From the NCBI GenBank assembly GCA_947571655.1, contig CANOYR010000001.1:1-64000 (forward strand): a stretch of DNA of 64,000 nt, written 5' to 3'. Shown one piece after another: positions 1 to 8,782 of this stretch. Origin of the DNA: an uncultured Caryophanales bacterium. GTDB lineage: Bacteria > Bacillota_I > Bacilli_A > RF39 > UBA660. The notes beneath the pieces are model-generated. The model saw only the letters and a program-made list of their open reading frames with translations, was not told the DNA's origin and did not search any database. A program made the translations under genes and the position numbers. Within the stretch, counting starts at the first letter, position 1. Each line of letters opens with the position of its first letter.

Positions 1-501
1 TGTAATTTTAGAAATATATAATTTATTTTCAATTTTTTTAATATTGTCTTTTCTTTTTTCCATCATTCTATTTATTGATGAACTATCTTTTATCGGAAAT
101 GAACTGGAAGAAATTCTTTCATATATTATTCCTTTATTAGTAACATAAGGTGGCATATTTCCTTCTTCAATCCTTATAATAAATATTTTCTTATTATTAG
201 AAGTTAACTTCTTAATATCAAATAAAGGGGTTGGACTCATTAGATTTCTTATAGCATTATTAATCTTTTCTTCTGTCCAATCTATACACCCAGTAATATC
301 TTTATTATCTTCAACTCCCAAAAGCACATAACCACCGTATGTATTAGAAAACGCACATATTTCTTTTATTAAATCTTTGGTAGTTATATTATTATTTTTT
401 AATTCTACAAAAAAGCTCTCGTCTTCATCGTAATCACATAAAAATTTTTCTATATCTAAAAACCTTAGTTTTGAAAACTCTTTATTATTTATTAAAATCA
501 T
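1..501 (-). CDS. AlbA_2 (Schlafen-type) domain protein, partial
   Basis: The frame opens with ATG at 501 after a good GGAGG site at 506-510 and runs without a stop to the left edge, so only the first 167 residues are visible. The part seen matches the AlbA_2 putative nucleic-acid-binding domain: an ESFFVELK segment near residue 30, then CAFSNTYGGYVLLGVED near residues 50-65, and PPYVTNKGIIYERISSSS near 125-142. Family members usually continue into an ATPase or winged-helix C-terminal part, which is outside the window. It starts 12 bases after the stop of the 218-residue gene, so the two are probably co-transcribed. Function is unproven; AlbA_2 proteins are found as regulators and in some defence contexts. 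Confidence 0.8.
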   Translation of the reverse strand, partial: MILINNKEFSKLRFLDIEKFLCDYDEDESFFVELKNNNITTKDLIKEICAFSNTYGGYVLLGVEDNKDITGCIDWTEEKINNAIRNLMSPTPLFDIKKLTSNNKKIFIIRIEEGNMPPYVTNKGIIYERISSSSFPIKDSSSINRMMEKRKDNIKKIENKLYISKIT

Positions 502-512
502 AAAACCTCCAA

Positions 513-1169
513 TTAATTAAATATTATATCCGAATACATTTTGCCTATTTTATTTAAAGTAATATAACTATCCTGTCTACTATGACCTGTTCCAATAACA
601 ATTGATTTGGGTGCTAAGCCAATAACACCTAACGAATTCAATCTTTCAACCCTGTATAAATCTGCTCTATTAGAGGTATCGTTCATATTGCCATTATATA
701 TCAAAGCTAATATTTTCAAATCATTTATATATAATCTATTTGTTATTTCACTAAATTCAATAAACATGTTCCAGTCGACAACTTGGTTAATATAAGCTTT
801 ATATAATTTACCAAGAATAGATGCTTTTATGTTATCTATTGTTTGATCTAAAATAATTAATACTCGACCTAATTCTTTTTCTGCTTTTTTTGAATTACGT
901 TTTAATTCTTCTTGATATAATCTTAATTTTTCTGCATCTATATTTCCACTATTTAACTCATTAATAAAAATAGCTAGATTTTTTAGGCAATTCCTTTCTC
1001 TAATATTTTTAGAAATTTTTCCTACACTTAATAATGATTTAAAAATTGGAATTTCCTTTAATATTTCATTTTCTAAAATACTATCAATTCCTAATTCTAA
1101 ATAATCTCCTATTATGTCTGTTGAATTAATTATTAACGAATCATTAAATTCAGGTATTATTTCATTCAT
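513..1169 (-). CDS. Unknown helical protein with winged-helix-like C-terminus
   Basis: This is a soluble protein of 218 residues with no signal peptide or membrane segment. The start is ATG after AAGGAGG with an 8-base spacer. Residues 60-130 are strongly helical and charged, with coiled-coil character around EELKRNSKKAEKELG. The last 60 residues (RVERLNSLGVIG, then YITLNKIGKMY) have the alternation of a winged-helix domain ending in a beta wing. I do not recognise a named family. It is the first gene of a pair with the AlbA_2 protein and has its own promoter and a palindrome in its leader, which would fit autoregulation. A role in stress response or defence is inference from the partner only. 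Confidence 0.65.
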   Translation of the reverse strand: MNEIIPEFNDSLIINSTDIIGDYLELGIDSILENEILKEIPIFKSLLSVGKISKNIRERNCLKNLAIFINELNSGNIDAEKLRLYQEELKRNSKKAEKELGRVLIILDQTIDNIKASILGKLYKAYINQVVDWNMFIEFSEITNRLYINDLKILALIYNGNMNDTSNRADLYRVERLNSLGVIGLAPKSIVIGTGHSRQDSYITLNKIGKMYSDIIFN

Positions 1170-1195
1170 TGATATATCCTCCTTATAAAAGAAAA

Positions 1196-1219
1196 AATTC
1201 TATAATTTAATATAGAATT
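1196..1219. repeat. Perfect inverted repeat in the leader of the 218-residue gene
   Basis: The 9-base arms AATTCTATA and TATAGAATT are separated by 6 bases. The repeat lies between the predicted -10 box (1231-1236) and the AAGGAGG site of the downstream gene. Such a position fits an operator or a leader hairpin. The winged-helix-like product of the same operon is a candidate ligand, which is inference. Confidence 0.5.
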
Positions 1220-1230
1220 TCTATGATTAT

Positions 1231-1259
1231 ATTATATCAAATTTTAGCATTTTTGTCTT
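1231..1259 (-). promoter_or_regulatory. Sigma-A-like promoter of the AlbA_2 cassette
   Basis: On the minus strand AAGACA (1254-1259) and TATAAT (1231-1236) are separated by exactly 17 bases. The start codon of the 218-residue gene is about 60 bases downstream, leaving room for the inverted repeat in the leader. Confidence 0.55.
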
Positions 1260-1353
1260 TAGTATTGGACACTATTTTATCTAAAAGTTCCCAACTTGTT
1301 CCCGGACTCTTCAAGGAATTCTGGTAGATGTCCGCAATCCCTTATTTTATCGC

Positions 1354-1388
1354 ACAAAAAATGAAGATGCCTTTGACAGCATCTTCTT
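1354..1388 (-). terminator. Rho-independent terminator
   Basis: The arms GAAGATGC and GCATCTTC have an 8-base loop and are followed on the minus strand by a run of T. It ends the candidate small RNA and probably also catches read-through from recG. Confidence 0.75.
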
Positions 1389-1462
1389 CAGGGGGTTTTG
1401 GTTGAATTGCTCTCACATATAACGGTAAGAGCACCATACTCACGTGAAGGTTACCTTCACGT
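1355..1462 (-). ncRNA. Candidate small RNA, about 108 nt, three hairpins
   Basis: A strong promoter (TTGACT, 17 bases, TATGAT) sits just after the recG stop. Its predicted +1 coincides with the first base of a perfect 21-base palindrome (1442-1462, 10-base arms). Downstream follow a second stem (GCTCTTAC with GTGAGAGC, about 1411-1434), an unpaired C-rich stretch (AACCAAAACCCCC) and a Rho-independent terminator (GAAGATGC/GCATCTTC plus six T). No convincing start codon and Shine-Dalgarno pair lies inside. The architecture is that of an antisense-type regulatory RNA whose C-run could pair with G-rich ribosome binding sites. The family was not identified. Confidence 0.5.
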
Positions 1463-1468
1463 AGTTTA

Positions 1469-1497
1469 ATCATAATATAAAAAGTAATTGAAGTCAA
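1469..1497 (-). promoter_or_regulatory. Strong sigma-A-like promoter of the candidate small RNA
   Basis: TTGACT at 1492-1497, a 17-base spacer and TATGAT at 1469-1474 lie on the minus strand. It starts about 50 bases beyond the recG stop codon and points at the palindrome at 1442-1462. Confidence 0.65.
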
Positions 1498-1546
1498 CCA
1501 AATTATTAGAAACAAAAACGAAAAAAAAGCACTTGACAGATTTCCA

Positions 1547-3550
1547 TCAGTCAGTACTATGATGAATTGCATTTATTAAGCTAATTTTTAAAGATTCTTT
1601 ATCAGTAGTAGTGTCAATCAAATAATCCAAAGAATCCTTCTTTGCCTGCATTAAAATTTTAAAATCCTGCTTCAAGTTTGCAATTTTAAAACACATATCT
1701 CCACTTTGTTTCGTACCAAACAAATCTCCATGTCCCCTTAGTTTAAAATCTTCTTCACTAATTTCGAATCCATCTGTTGTATTTTTCATAATTTCTAAAC
1801 GTTTTGTATCACTATTACTAACTAAGACACACTTACTTTGAATACTTCCTCGACCAACACGACCACGTAATTGGTGAAGAGTAGAAAGTCCAAAACGATG
1901 AGCATCAAAAATAACCATCATACTTGCATTTGGAACATCAACACCTACTTCAATTACCGTCGTACTAATCAAAATTTGAATTTTATTTTGTTTAAACTCC
2001 TGCATGATTAAATCCTTCGCAGCACTTGCCATTTTTCCATGAACAATATCAATCCTATATCTACTTCCAAAGGCTAAGTTCATCTTATCACGAAGTGCTA
2101 AAACAGTAGTCAAATCTGAGTTTTCACTCTCTTCAATTAGTGGAGCAATAACATAAATTTGATGTTTTTCCTTGAGCTCTTGATTCATGAGCTCTAAAAC
2201 ATCACGAATCTCCTCTTCTTTTTTCAAATAAGTTTGAATAGGAATTCGTCCCTTTGGCATCTCCTTAATAATAGAAACATCCATATCTCCGTAAATAGTA
2301 AGTGCATATGTTCTAGGAATCGGAGTTGCACTCATATATAAAATATCTGGCATTAATCCTTTCGCATTTAATAAAGCTCTTTGGTTTACTCCAAAACGAT
2401 GTTGCTCATCAGTAACAACCAATCCCAAATTCTTATAATGAACATCCTCCTGAATTAAAGTATGAGTTCCTATAACAATATCAATTTCACCAGAAGCTAA
2501 TCGCTGATAAATATCCTGTTTCTCCTTTTTTGTTTGCGATCCCTTTAATAGCTCAATCGATAAACTTAAAGGAAAATTTTTTAAGAGTTCTAAAATATTA
2601 TAATAATGCTGAGTTGCTAATATCTCAGTTGGAGCCATTAAAGCACTTTGATAACCACTCAAACAATTTAAATACATTGCAATGATAGAAACAATCGTTT
2701 TTCCACTTCCTACATCGCCCTGAAGCAATCGATTCATTCTAGATTTACTAGTCAAATCCTCATAAATTTCATAAATTGCCTTTTGTTGATCACTTGTTAA
2801 TTCAAAGGGAAGAACTTTAAAAATATTTTCTAACTCTGTTTTTCTAATCACTCTTTCAATTCCAGATTTTTCCCTTTTATGAACTTCTTTTAAATAATTG
2901 ATTTTAAACATAAAAGAAAATAATTCCTCATACTTCAAACGAATTTGAGCCTCTTTCAGTTTTTCAATCGTTGGAGGATTATGCACAATATTAAGAGCCG
3001 TCTTCTTATTAGAAAATTGATATTTTTCCTGATAAATACTAGGAATATAATCACTAATTTCCTTCCCATTCATCAATAATGCGGTATTAATGTATGTAGA
3101 TAAATTCTTATTAGTTAAGCCACTAGTACAATGATACACTGATTCTATTTTCTCCTGATTATTTAAAGCACCAAACTTAATATCAGAAGCTGTAATAATG
3201 TTCTTTTTAGAATCAAACTTTCCAATAACAATAATATTCGCTCCAATCGTCAAATTTGATTTCATAAAAGCACGATTAAAAATAGAAACTCCAACCACAC
3301 CATGCTCAGTTACTAGACGAAAATTCAATTTATTAAGTCCTGCCTTAAAGCGCATTAAAATCGGGATACTTTCAACCTTCCCATCGACAATTACCTTTTC
3401 ATCCGAAGATACCTCTCTCAAATTACTTCTTTTCAAAATATCATAACGAAAAGGATAATGAGTAACCAAATCATCTAATGTATAAATACCAATTTTATTT
3501 AATAATAGAAGTGACTTTGGACCAATTCCTTTAACTTTCCCTACATCCAT
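1547..3550 (-). CDS. recG: ATP-dependent DNA helicase RecG
   Basis: RecG remodels stalled replication forks and branch-migrates Holliday junctions. The order of domains is normal: an N-terminal wedge with an OB fold (about 1-240), then two superfamily 2 helicase lobes. Visible motifs are GDVGSGKT (Walker A, about residue 280), DEQH in VTDEQHRFGV, MSATPIPRT, and LRGRVGRG (motif VI). The length of 667 residues is typical. The upstream GTG at 3559 lacks a usable ribosome site, whereas ATG at 3550 has GGAG 8 bases upstream, so the ATG was chosen. The stop is TGA, which shows the standard code. A TATAAT box lies at 3576-3581. Confidence 0.97.
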   Translation of the reverse strand: MDVGKVKGIGPKSLLLLNKIGIYTLDDLVTHYPFRYDILKRSNLREVSSDEKVIVDGKVESIPILMRFKAGLNKLNFRLVTEHGVVGVSIFNRAFMKSNLTIGANIIVIGKFDSKKNIITASDIKFGALNNQEKIESVYHCTSGLTNKNLSTYINTALLMNGKEISDYIPSIYQEKYQFSNKKTALNIVHNPPTIEKLKEAQIRLKYEELFSFMFKINYLKEVHKREKSGIERVIRKTELENIFKVLPFELTSDQQKAIYEIYEDLTSKSRMNRLLQGDVGSGKTIVSIIAMYLNCLSGYQSALMAPTEILATQHYYNILELLKNFPLSLSIELLKGSQTKKEKQDIYQRLASGEIDIVIGTHTLIQEDVHYKNLGLVVTDEQHRFGVNQRALLNAKGLMPDILYMSATPIPRTYALTIYGDMDVSIIKEMPKGRIPIQTYLKKEEEIRDVLELMNQELKEKHQIYVIAPLIEESENSDLTTVLALRDKMNLAFGSRYRIDIVHGKMASAAKDLIMQEFKQNKIQILISTTVIEVGVDVPNASMMVIFDAHRFGLSTLHQLRGRVGRGSIQSKCVLVSNSDTKRLEIMKNTTDGFEISEEDFKLRGHGDLFGTKQSGDMCFKIANLKQDFKILMQAKKDSLDYLIDTTTDKESLKISLINAIHHSTD

Positions 3551-3575
3551 CTGCCTCACTCCATTTCTCTAGCAT

Positions 3576-3604
3576 ATTATAGCACAAAAATCATTTTTAT
3601 TAAA
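3576..3604 (-). promoter_or_regulatory. Putative recG promoter
   Basis: A consensus TATAAT is at 3576-3581 on the minus strand, 25 bases before the chosen ATG. The matching -35 region is weak (TTTAAT with a 17-base spacer). Confidence 0.4.
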
Positions 3605-3629
3605 GAAAAAGAAGAAAAAGGCGAAAGAT

Positions 3630-5036
3630 TTATTCCTTACTTAAAGTCGTTCCTGGATAATAATGCGATAAAATCTGTTGATAAGAATAACCTGCTTCAG
3701 CCATTCCCTTCGCACCATACTGACTCATTCCAACCCCATGACCATATCCTCTAGTCGTAACAATCAATTTTCCATCCCGAATGTCAAGATCAAAATCACT
3801 AGAACGAAGACCTAAAAGATTACGAAACTCAACTCCAGTATAATTCCAAGTACCAACACGAATATTAGAAATTCGACCACTCGCATTTCTAGACAAAACT
3901 TCAATAGAAATTGGCTCCTGAAAAACAATTCCCAAAATTTCAAACACAGTACTTAAATCCTGTTCTTCTGTTTTTAAATAAGTAGTCGCCGATTGATCCC
4001 AAGTACTATCTACACTTTTTAAATAAGGAACATCATTTCCCCAAACATGAACAGCATCCTCCGTTTTTCCATTACTAGTAGAGTGATAAATGGCTTCTAT
4101 ATAAGAGCCCTGATACTTGACAGTCATCTTATCAGTAGATTGAACAGCAGACTTTATTTTATGATAATAAAAATCATAATCATCTTTCCAAATAGACCGA
4201 AGATAAGAAGAATCTCGATATACTTGTGTAGAAACATCATCTGTAAGCTTCCCACCAGAAGCTATTTTTTTTAAAGCATAAGTCCTCGCAACAACAGCTT
4301 GTGTCTTTAAAGCTTCCATGGGAAAAGAGGCTGGCATTTCTGCTGCTACTACTCCAATCAAATAATCAGTCATAGATAAAGTTAAAGAAGTTCCATTCCT
4401 TCTATGAATTGTAACTGTCTGTTCTAAAGAATTAAAATCCTGTGGTAAACTAGTTTCCGTTTTCTCATCCTGAACACTCGAAAGATTATTTTTATTTTCT
4501 ATCAAATCATTGTTTTGAGTTTTCTGATTCAACGAAACAGAAACAGAATTACGCTCCTGATTCTTAGTACTTTCCGATTCTAAAATAGAAGATTGATTGA
4601 TAGAACTTCCACTCTTATCATCCAAAAAACGATCAGAAGAATCATCCTCCTTACGAATTTCTTCAATAAAAGCATTTGTATCAGAAAAATCATCATTCTC
4701 TGTAATTGAAACCTTTTCTGTAGCAGCATCAATAATGGTAGGATTTACAAAAGTATAATTGATTCCCTCTTCACGAATAGGATTTGAAAATAAAAGGACT
4801 GTTCCAATCGCAATCCCACCAAAAAACAAAACAATTCGATTTCCATTCCATAAAATACGATTATTCTTAATATAATCTCGAATTAATTCCTTCATACTTT
4901 TTCCACTCTTTCTTTTGTAAAAGTCTAAAGAAAACTCTACATCATAACTCAAATAAAGATTCAAAACCTCCTGTTTTCCAACCTTTCTTATCTCATGCCC
5001 TGTTATCAAATCAATCACCAATCTTAGTATTTCCAA
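3630..5036 (-). CDS. spoIID: SpoIID/LytB-domain sporulation protein
   Basis: SpoIID is a membrane-anchored lytic transglycosylase that degrades peptidoglycan with SpoIIP during forespore engulfment. The C-terminal half carries the family signatures: VVAAEMPASFPMEALKTQAV with the catalytic-type Glu, then ARTYAL, YHSTSNGKTEDA, and GYGHGVGMSQYGAKGMA close to the end. One membrane segment lies near residues 65-85, followed by a long polar Ser/Glu/Asn-rich linker, which makes it longer (468) than typical SpoIID (about 340). The listed start is TTG without a good ribosome site. ATG at 4895 would give 421 residues and place the membrane segment near the N-terminus, so the start is uncertain. It follows priA by 26 bases and is probably co-transcribed. 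Confidence 0.88.
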   Translation of the reverse strand: MEILRLVIDLITGHEIRKVGKQEVLNLYLSYDVEFSLDFYKRKSGKSMKELIRDYIKNNRILWNGNRIVLFFGGIAIGTVLLFSNPIREEGINYTFVNPTIIDAATEKVSITENDDFSDTNAFIEEIRKEDDSSDRFLDDKSGSSINQSSILESESTKNQERNSVSVSLNQKTQNNDLIENKNNLSSVQDEKTETSLPQDFNSLEQTVTIHRRNGTSLTLSMTDYLIGVVAAEMPASFPMEALKTQAVVARTYALKKIASGGKLTDDVSTQVYRDSSYLRSIWKDDYDFYYHKIKSAVQSTDKMTVKYQGSYIEAIYHSTSNGKTEDAVHVWGNDVPYLKSVDSTWDQSATTYLKTEEQDLSTVFEILGIVFQEPISIEVLSRNASGRISNIRVGTWNYTGVEFRNLLGLRSSDFDLDIRDGKLIVTTRGYGHGVGMSQYGAKGMAEAGYSYQQILSHYYPGTTLSKE

Positions 5037-5062
5037 AGCAATAAAAAATATGAAAAATTGGC

Positions 5063-7243
5063 TTAAATATGAAGTGGATTAAAATCAATATCAATCTTTA
5101 CCTTTTGATTCGATTGATAATGTTCCATTAATCCTCTCAAAACCTGAAATAAATCAGATTCCTTTTTATATTTAATCATCAATTGAAATCGATAAACATG
5201 GTTCACCTTAAAAATACTAGCAACTGAAGGACCCAAAATAATAGAATTTTTTAAAGTTCTTTTCAAATAAGATCCTACTTTTTGACTTTCCTTACTAGCA
5301 AGTTCATAATCACGACTTAATACTCTAATTAATGTCAAATAATAAAATGGAGGATAGTCAAGTTCATGTCTAATTTTCATTTCTTTCTCATAAAATCCCT
5401 GATAATCATGGTTTTTGGCAAAAGTAATCGCATAATGATCAGGATTATAAGTTTGAATTAGTACTTGTCCCTTCTTTTCTCCACGACCACTACGGCCAGC
5501 AACCTGACTCAACAATTGAAAGGTCAATTCACTACTTCTAAAATCGGGAAAATTTAAAGAAGTGTCAGCATTAATCACACCAACCAAAGTTACTTCCTGA
5601 AAATCAAGTCCCTTCGCAATCATCTGCGTTCCAAGCAAAATATCGTATTCATGATTTTTAAAAGCCATAATCATTCTCTCATGAGAACCCTTTCGACTCG
5701 TTGTATCCAAATCCATTCTTAAAACTCTGGAATTAGGAAAATAATAATTTAATTCTTCCTCAATCTTTTCTGTTCCAATTCCTAGTGAACTAATTGCCTC
5801 TTCTCCACACTCTGAACAAACAGAAGAAAGATTGGTAGCATATCCACAATAATGACACCTGAGCATTCCACTACTCTTATGATAAGTAAAAGTAATATCA
5901 CAGTTTGGACACTTTTCAACATGACCACAATTTTTGCAAGAAACAAAAGAAGCATACCCTCTTCGATTTAACAAAAGAATCGTCTGTTCTCCTTTTTCTA
6001 GACGAGAATCAATCTCTTGAATTAATAATTTAGAAAAATGTTTTCCATTCATTTGTTCCTGATTAAGATCGATAATTGTTACCTCTGGAAGAGACCTTTG
6101 ATTTACTCGCTCCTTCATCTCCAATAACTGATAAACCCCTTTTTTCGCCCTTGCATAACTTTCTAATGTTGGTGTTGCACTCCCTAAAATAAGAGGACAA
6201 GAATGAAATCTGCTTCTCCACTTAGAAACATCAATGGCACTATATTTCGGTGTTGATTCCTGCTTATAAGAAGACGTATGTTCTTCATCGACAATAATCA
6301 TTCCAAGATTTTCAAGGGGAGCAAAAATAGCACTCCTTGCACCAATAACAATCCTTACTTCATGGCGCTCAATTCTTCTCCATTCATCATACTTTTCTCC
6401 AGAGCTAAGCCTACTATGAAGAATCGCAATATCTGGTCCAAAACGACTTTGAAATCTAGAAACAATTTGTTCTGTCAAAGAAATCTCTGGAACTAAAACA
6501 ATACTAGACCTTCCTTCAAGAAGTGTATGCTCAATAAGTTCCATATAGACCTCTGTCTTTCCACTTCCTGTTACTCCATGAAGTAAAAAAGTAACACTTT
6601 CATTTCTTCTCATTAAAACTTGATGCACAATTTCCTGTTGCAATTTAGTAAGTGGATATTTTTCTTTCAGTATAAATTCTTTTTTTAATCGATAGGCTTC
6701 TTTTTTTTCTTCAATTAAAATTCCCTTTTTTAATAATGTTTTTACACTACTTGCAGAAATCTTCGTTAAAGTACTTTTTAACACCTTTCCATGAGATTTT
6801 ACCACCTCTATTATTTTTTGTTGACAATCATTAGAAAAAGACAGATTTTCTAATTCCAAATTAAGGGAGATATAAACTTCCATCTTTTTAGAAATCTTTG
6901 TTTTTTTCCTTGCCTTTAAAGCTTCTGGCAACATAATCTGATAAGAAGAAATCAAAGTAGAAAGAGTACTCGCACAAATTTCCTTTCCTAAATCTAAAAG
7001 TTCTGAATTTAAAACAGTTTCTTGGTCAATTACTTCGATAATTTCTTTCAATTGATCAGAATAATCAGTCGTAAAATCTAACTTCTTGATATTCAACACA
7101 AAACCCTCTAATTTTTGATAACCAAAGGGAACTAATACACGAATTCCACACTTAATTTTATCCTCAAGTTCTAAAGGAACCAAATAATCAAATGTTTTAT
7201 CAACACTTCTAGTGGATAACTCAACCAAAACTTCTACTACCAT
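5063..7243 (-). CDS. priA: Primosomal protein N' (PriA helicase)
   Basis: PriA reloads the replisome at collapsed forks. It has a 3'-DNA-binding N-terminus (EVLVELSTRSVDKTFDYLVP), a helicase lobe with GVTGSGKTEVY and the DEEH box, and a zinc cluster of eight cysteines (CKNC, CPNC, CHYC, CSEC; about residues 435-480) inserted before the second lobe. The length is normal. An upstream ATG at 7264 lies only about 7 bases after a TATAAT box, too close to be translated from that promoter, and the N-terminal family alignment begins at the second ATG (7243), which was chosen. It is followed by spoIID. The 270 bases upstream hold no further gene. Confidence 0.96.
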   Translation of the reverse strand: MVVEVLVELSTRSVDKTFDYLVPLELEDKIKCGIRVLVPFGYQKLEGFVLNIKKLDFTTDYSDQLKEIIEVIDQETVLNSELLDLGKEICASTLSTLISSYQIMLPEALKARKKTKISKKMEVYISLNLELENLSFSNDCQQKIIEVVKSHGKVLKSTLTKISASSVKTLLKKGILIEEKKEAYRLKKEFILKEKYPLTKLQQEIVHQVLMRRNESVTFLLHGVTGSGKTEVYMELIEHTLLEGRSSIVLVPEISLTEQIVSRFQSRFGPDIAILHSRLSSGEKYDEWRRIERHEVRIVIGARSAIFAPLENLGMIIVDEEHTSSYKQESTPKYSAIDVSKWRSRFHSCPLILGSATPTLESYARAKKGVYQLLEMKERVNQRSLPEVTIIDLNQEQMNGKHFSKLLIQEIDSRLEKGEQTILLLNRRGYASFVSCKNCGHVEKCPNCDITFTYHKSSGMLRCHYCGYATNLSSVCSECGEEAISSLGIGTEKIEEELNYYFPNSRVLRMDLDTTSRKGSHERMIMAFKNHEYDILLGTQMIAKGLDFQEVTLVGVINADTSLNFPDFRSSELTFQLLSQVAGRSGRGEKKGQVLIQTYNPDHYAITFAKNHDYQGFYEKEMKIRHELDYPPFYYLTLIRVLSRDYELASKESQKVGSYLKRTLKNSIILGPSVASIFKVNHVYRFQLMIKYKKESDLFQVLRGLMEHYQSNQKVKIDIDFNPLHI

Positions 7244-7516
7244 TCCTTCACCACTTTTCTTCATTAATTATATTATACAATATATAAAATGCCCCAAAAC
7301 TATAGAAAAAGCAAAATAATAAAACTTTTAAAAAAACAAGAAAAGAAAATTTCTTTTAAATTTCGTCTTCTTCAACTCCATTCACATATATTATAAATTT
7401 AGAAAGCAAAATAAATATTTTTTCCACAATAAAATCCATTTTCTGATGATGATAATCATAAATATCATAACATCAAACCAAATAGAGAAAAAATATGATT
7501 AAAATAACATTCTCAT

Positions 7517-8782
7517 CTAAATTCTCTTCGATGACTTCTTAAGAACTTCTGTAATTGCTCTCATAATACCAATTCTTCCATAAGAATAAGTAAGTCCCCC
7601 CTGCATATAGGCGATATAAGGAGGACGAATTGGTCCATCACAAGAAAGTTCAATCGAAGATCCTTGAGTAAAAGCACCTGCTGCCATAATGACTGGATCC
7701 TTATATCCTGGCATATCCCAAGCTTCAGGAATTGCATTAGAATCAATAGGAGATGCCATTTGAATTCCCTGACAATAAGAAATTAAATCTTGTTGATTTC
7801 CAAAAATAATATTTTGAACAATATCAACACGAATATCTGTATATTTAGGCTCAACCTGATATCCCAATTTTTCTAAAGCGTAAGATGCCAAAATTGCTGT
7901 TTTTAAACTAGATGCTACCACACTAGGAGCAAAAAATAATCCTTGTAAAAACTGCTTATTCATCCCAAGACTTGGTCCTACTTCTCTTCCTTCTCCTGGA
8001 CAAGTCAATCGTTCACTAGCGAGCATAACCAAATCCTTTCTTCCAGCAATATAAGCACCATTAGAAGCAATTCCTCCTCCTAAGTTTTTAATAAGAGAAC
8101 CTACCATCACATCGGCACCTACTTCTGTAGGTGTCATTTCTTCCACAAACTCACAATAACAATTGTCTACCATAATAATTGTAGTAGGCGATACCCCTTT
8201 TATCTTTGGAATAATTCTCTCTAATTTTTGAATTTCTAAACTCTTTCTCGTAGAATAACCCTTTGATCTTTGAATTTCTATCATTTTTACAGGATTTTCT
8301 TTTAAATAAGAAAGAATCCTTTCATCATCAAAATCATCATCTACTAAGTCAATTTCATCATACAAAACACCAAAACTCTTTAAACTACTAGCATTCTCAC
8401 GAATTCCAATTACCTCATGTAAAGTATCATAAGGAGTTCCACTAATACTAAGAAGTCTATCTCCTGGTCTTAGATAGGCAAAAAGAGCTACTGTTAAAGC
8501 ATGGGTCCCTGAAATAAACTGACTACGAACCAATGCATCTTCTGCCCCTAAAACTTCGGCAAACACTTTTTCAATCGTATCTCTTCCAAGATCCCCATAT
8601 CCATAACCAGTCGTCATGTGAAAATGAACCTCACTAATCTGATATTTATGAAAGGCACTCAATACTTTTAAACTATTCCTATTTGCTTGTTCGTCAATTT
8701 TTTTAAAGTTTTTTTCTAATTTTCGTTCACATTCCTGAATAAAATCAACAATTTTCTTATCGATTCCTAGTTCTTGAAACAT
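7517..8782 (-). CDS. Methionine gamma-lyase family (YnbB-type) PLP enzyme
   Basis: This is a fold-type I pyridoxal-phosphate protein of the Met_gamma_lyase Pfam family (the old 'aluminium resistance protein' group). The cofactor region is recognisable: RSQFISGTHALTVAL near residue 85 and the Schiff-base lysine in VGSLIKNLGGGIA near 235, preceded by MVDNCYCEF. Length (421) and the whole-length match are good. The exact substrate is unknown; a C-S lyase activity is expected from the family. The start overlaps the end of the preceding 162-residue gene by 26 bases, so the two are likely translated together. Confidence 0.88.
   Translation of the reverse strand: MFQELGIDKKIVDFIQECERKLEKNFKKIDEQANRNSLKVLSAFHKYQISEVHFHMTTGYGYGDLGRDTIEKVFAEVLGAEDALVRSQFISGTHALTVALFAYLRPGDRLLSISGTPYDTLHEVIGIRENASSLKSFGVLYDEIDLVDDDFDDERILSYLKENPVKMIEIQRSKGYSTRKSLEIQKLERIIPKIKGVSPTTIIMVDNCYCEFVEEMTPTEVGADVMVGSLIKNLGGGIASNGAYIAGRKDLVMLASERLTCPGEGREVGPSLGMNKQFLQGLFFAPSVVASSLKTAILASYALEKLGYQVEPKYTDIRVDIVQNIIFGNQQDLISYCQGIQMASPIDSNAIPEAWDMPGYKDPVIMAAGAFTQGSSIELSCDGPIRPPYIAYMQGGLTYSYGRIGIMRAITEVLKKSSKRI

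Noticed and set aside
1250..1345. A 34-codon stretch without a start, minus strand, with protein-like composition
   Set aside because: No start codon and no recognisable match. It could be a remnant of an older gene, but the evidence is too thin.
1342..1572. Open frame of 76 residues with a hydrophobic stretch, minus strand
   Set aside because: It begins inside recG, has no ribosome site, and runs through the palindrome and terminator of the candidate small RNA. A type I toxin was considered, but no good start and typical toxin sequence were found.
7265..7516. Intergenic region upstream of priA searched for a small gene or RNA
   Set aside because: Only AT-rich sequence and a TATAAT near priA were seen; no stem with a T run and no credible frame.
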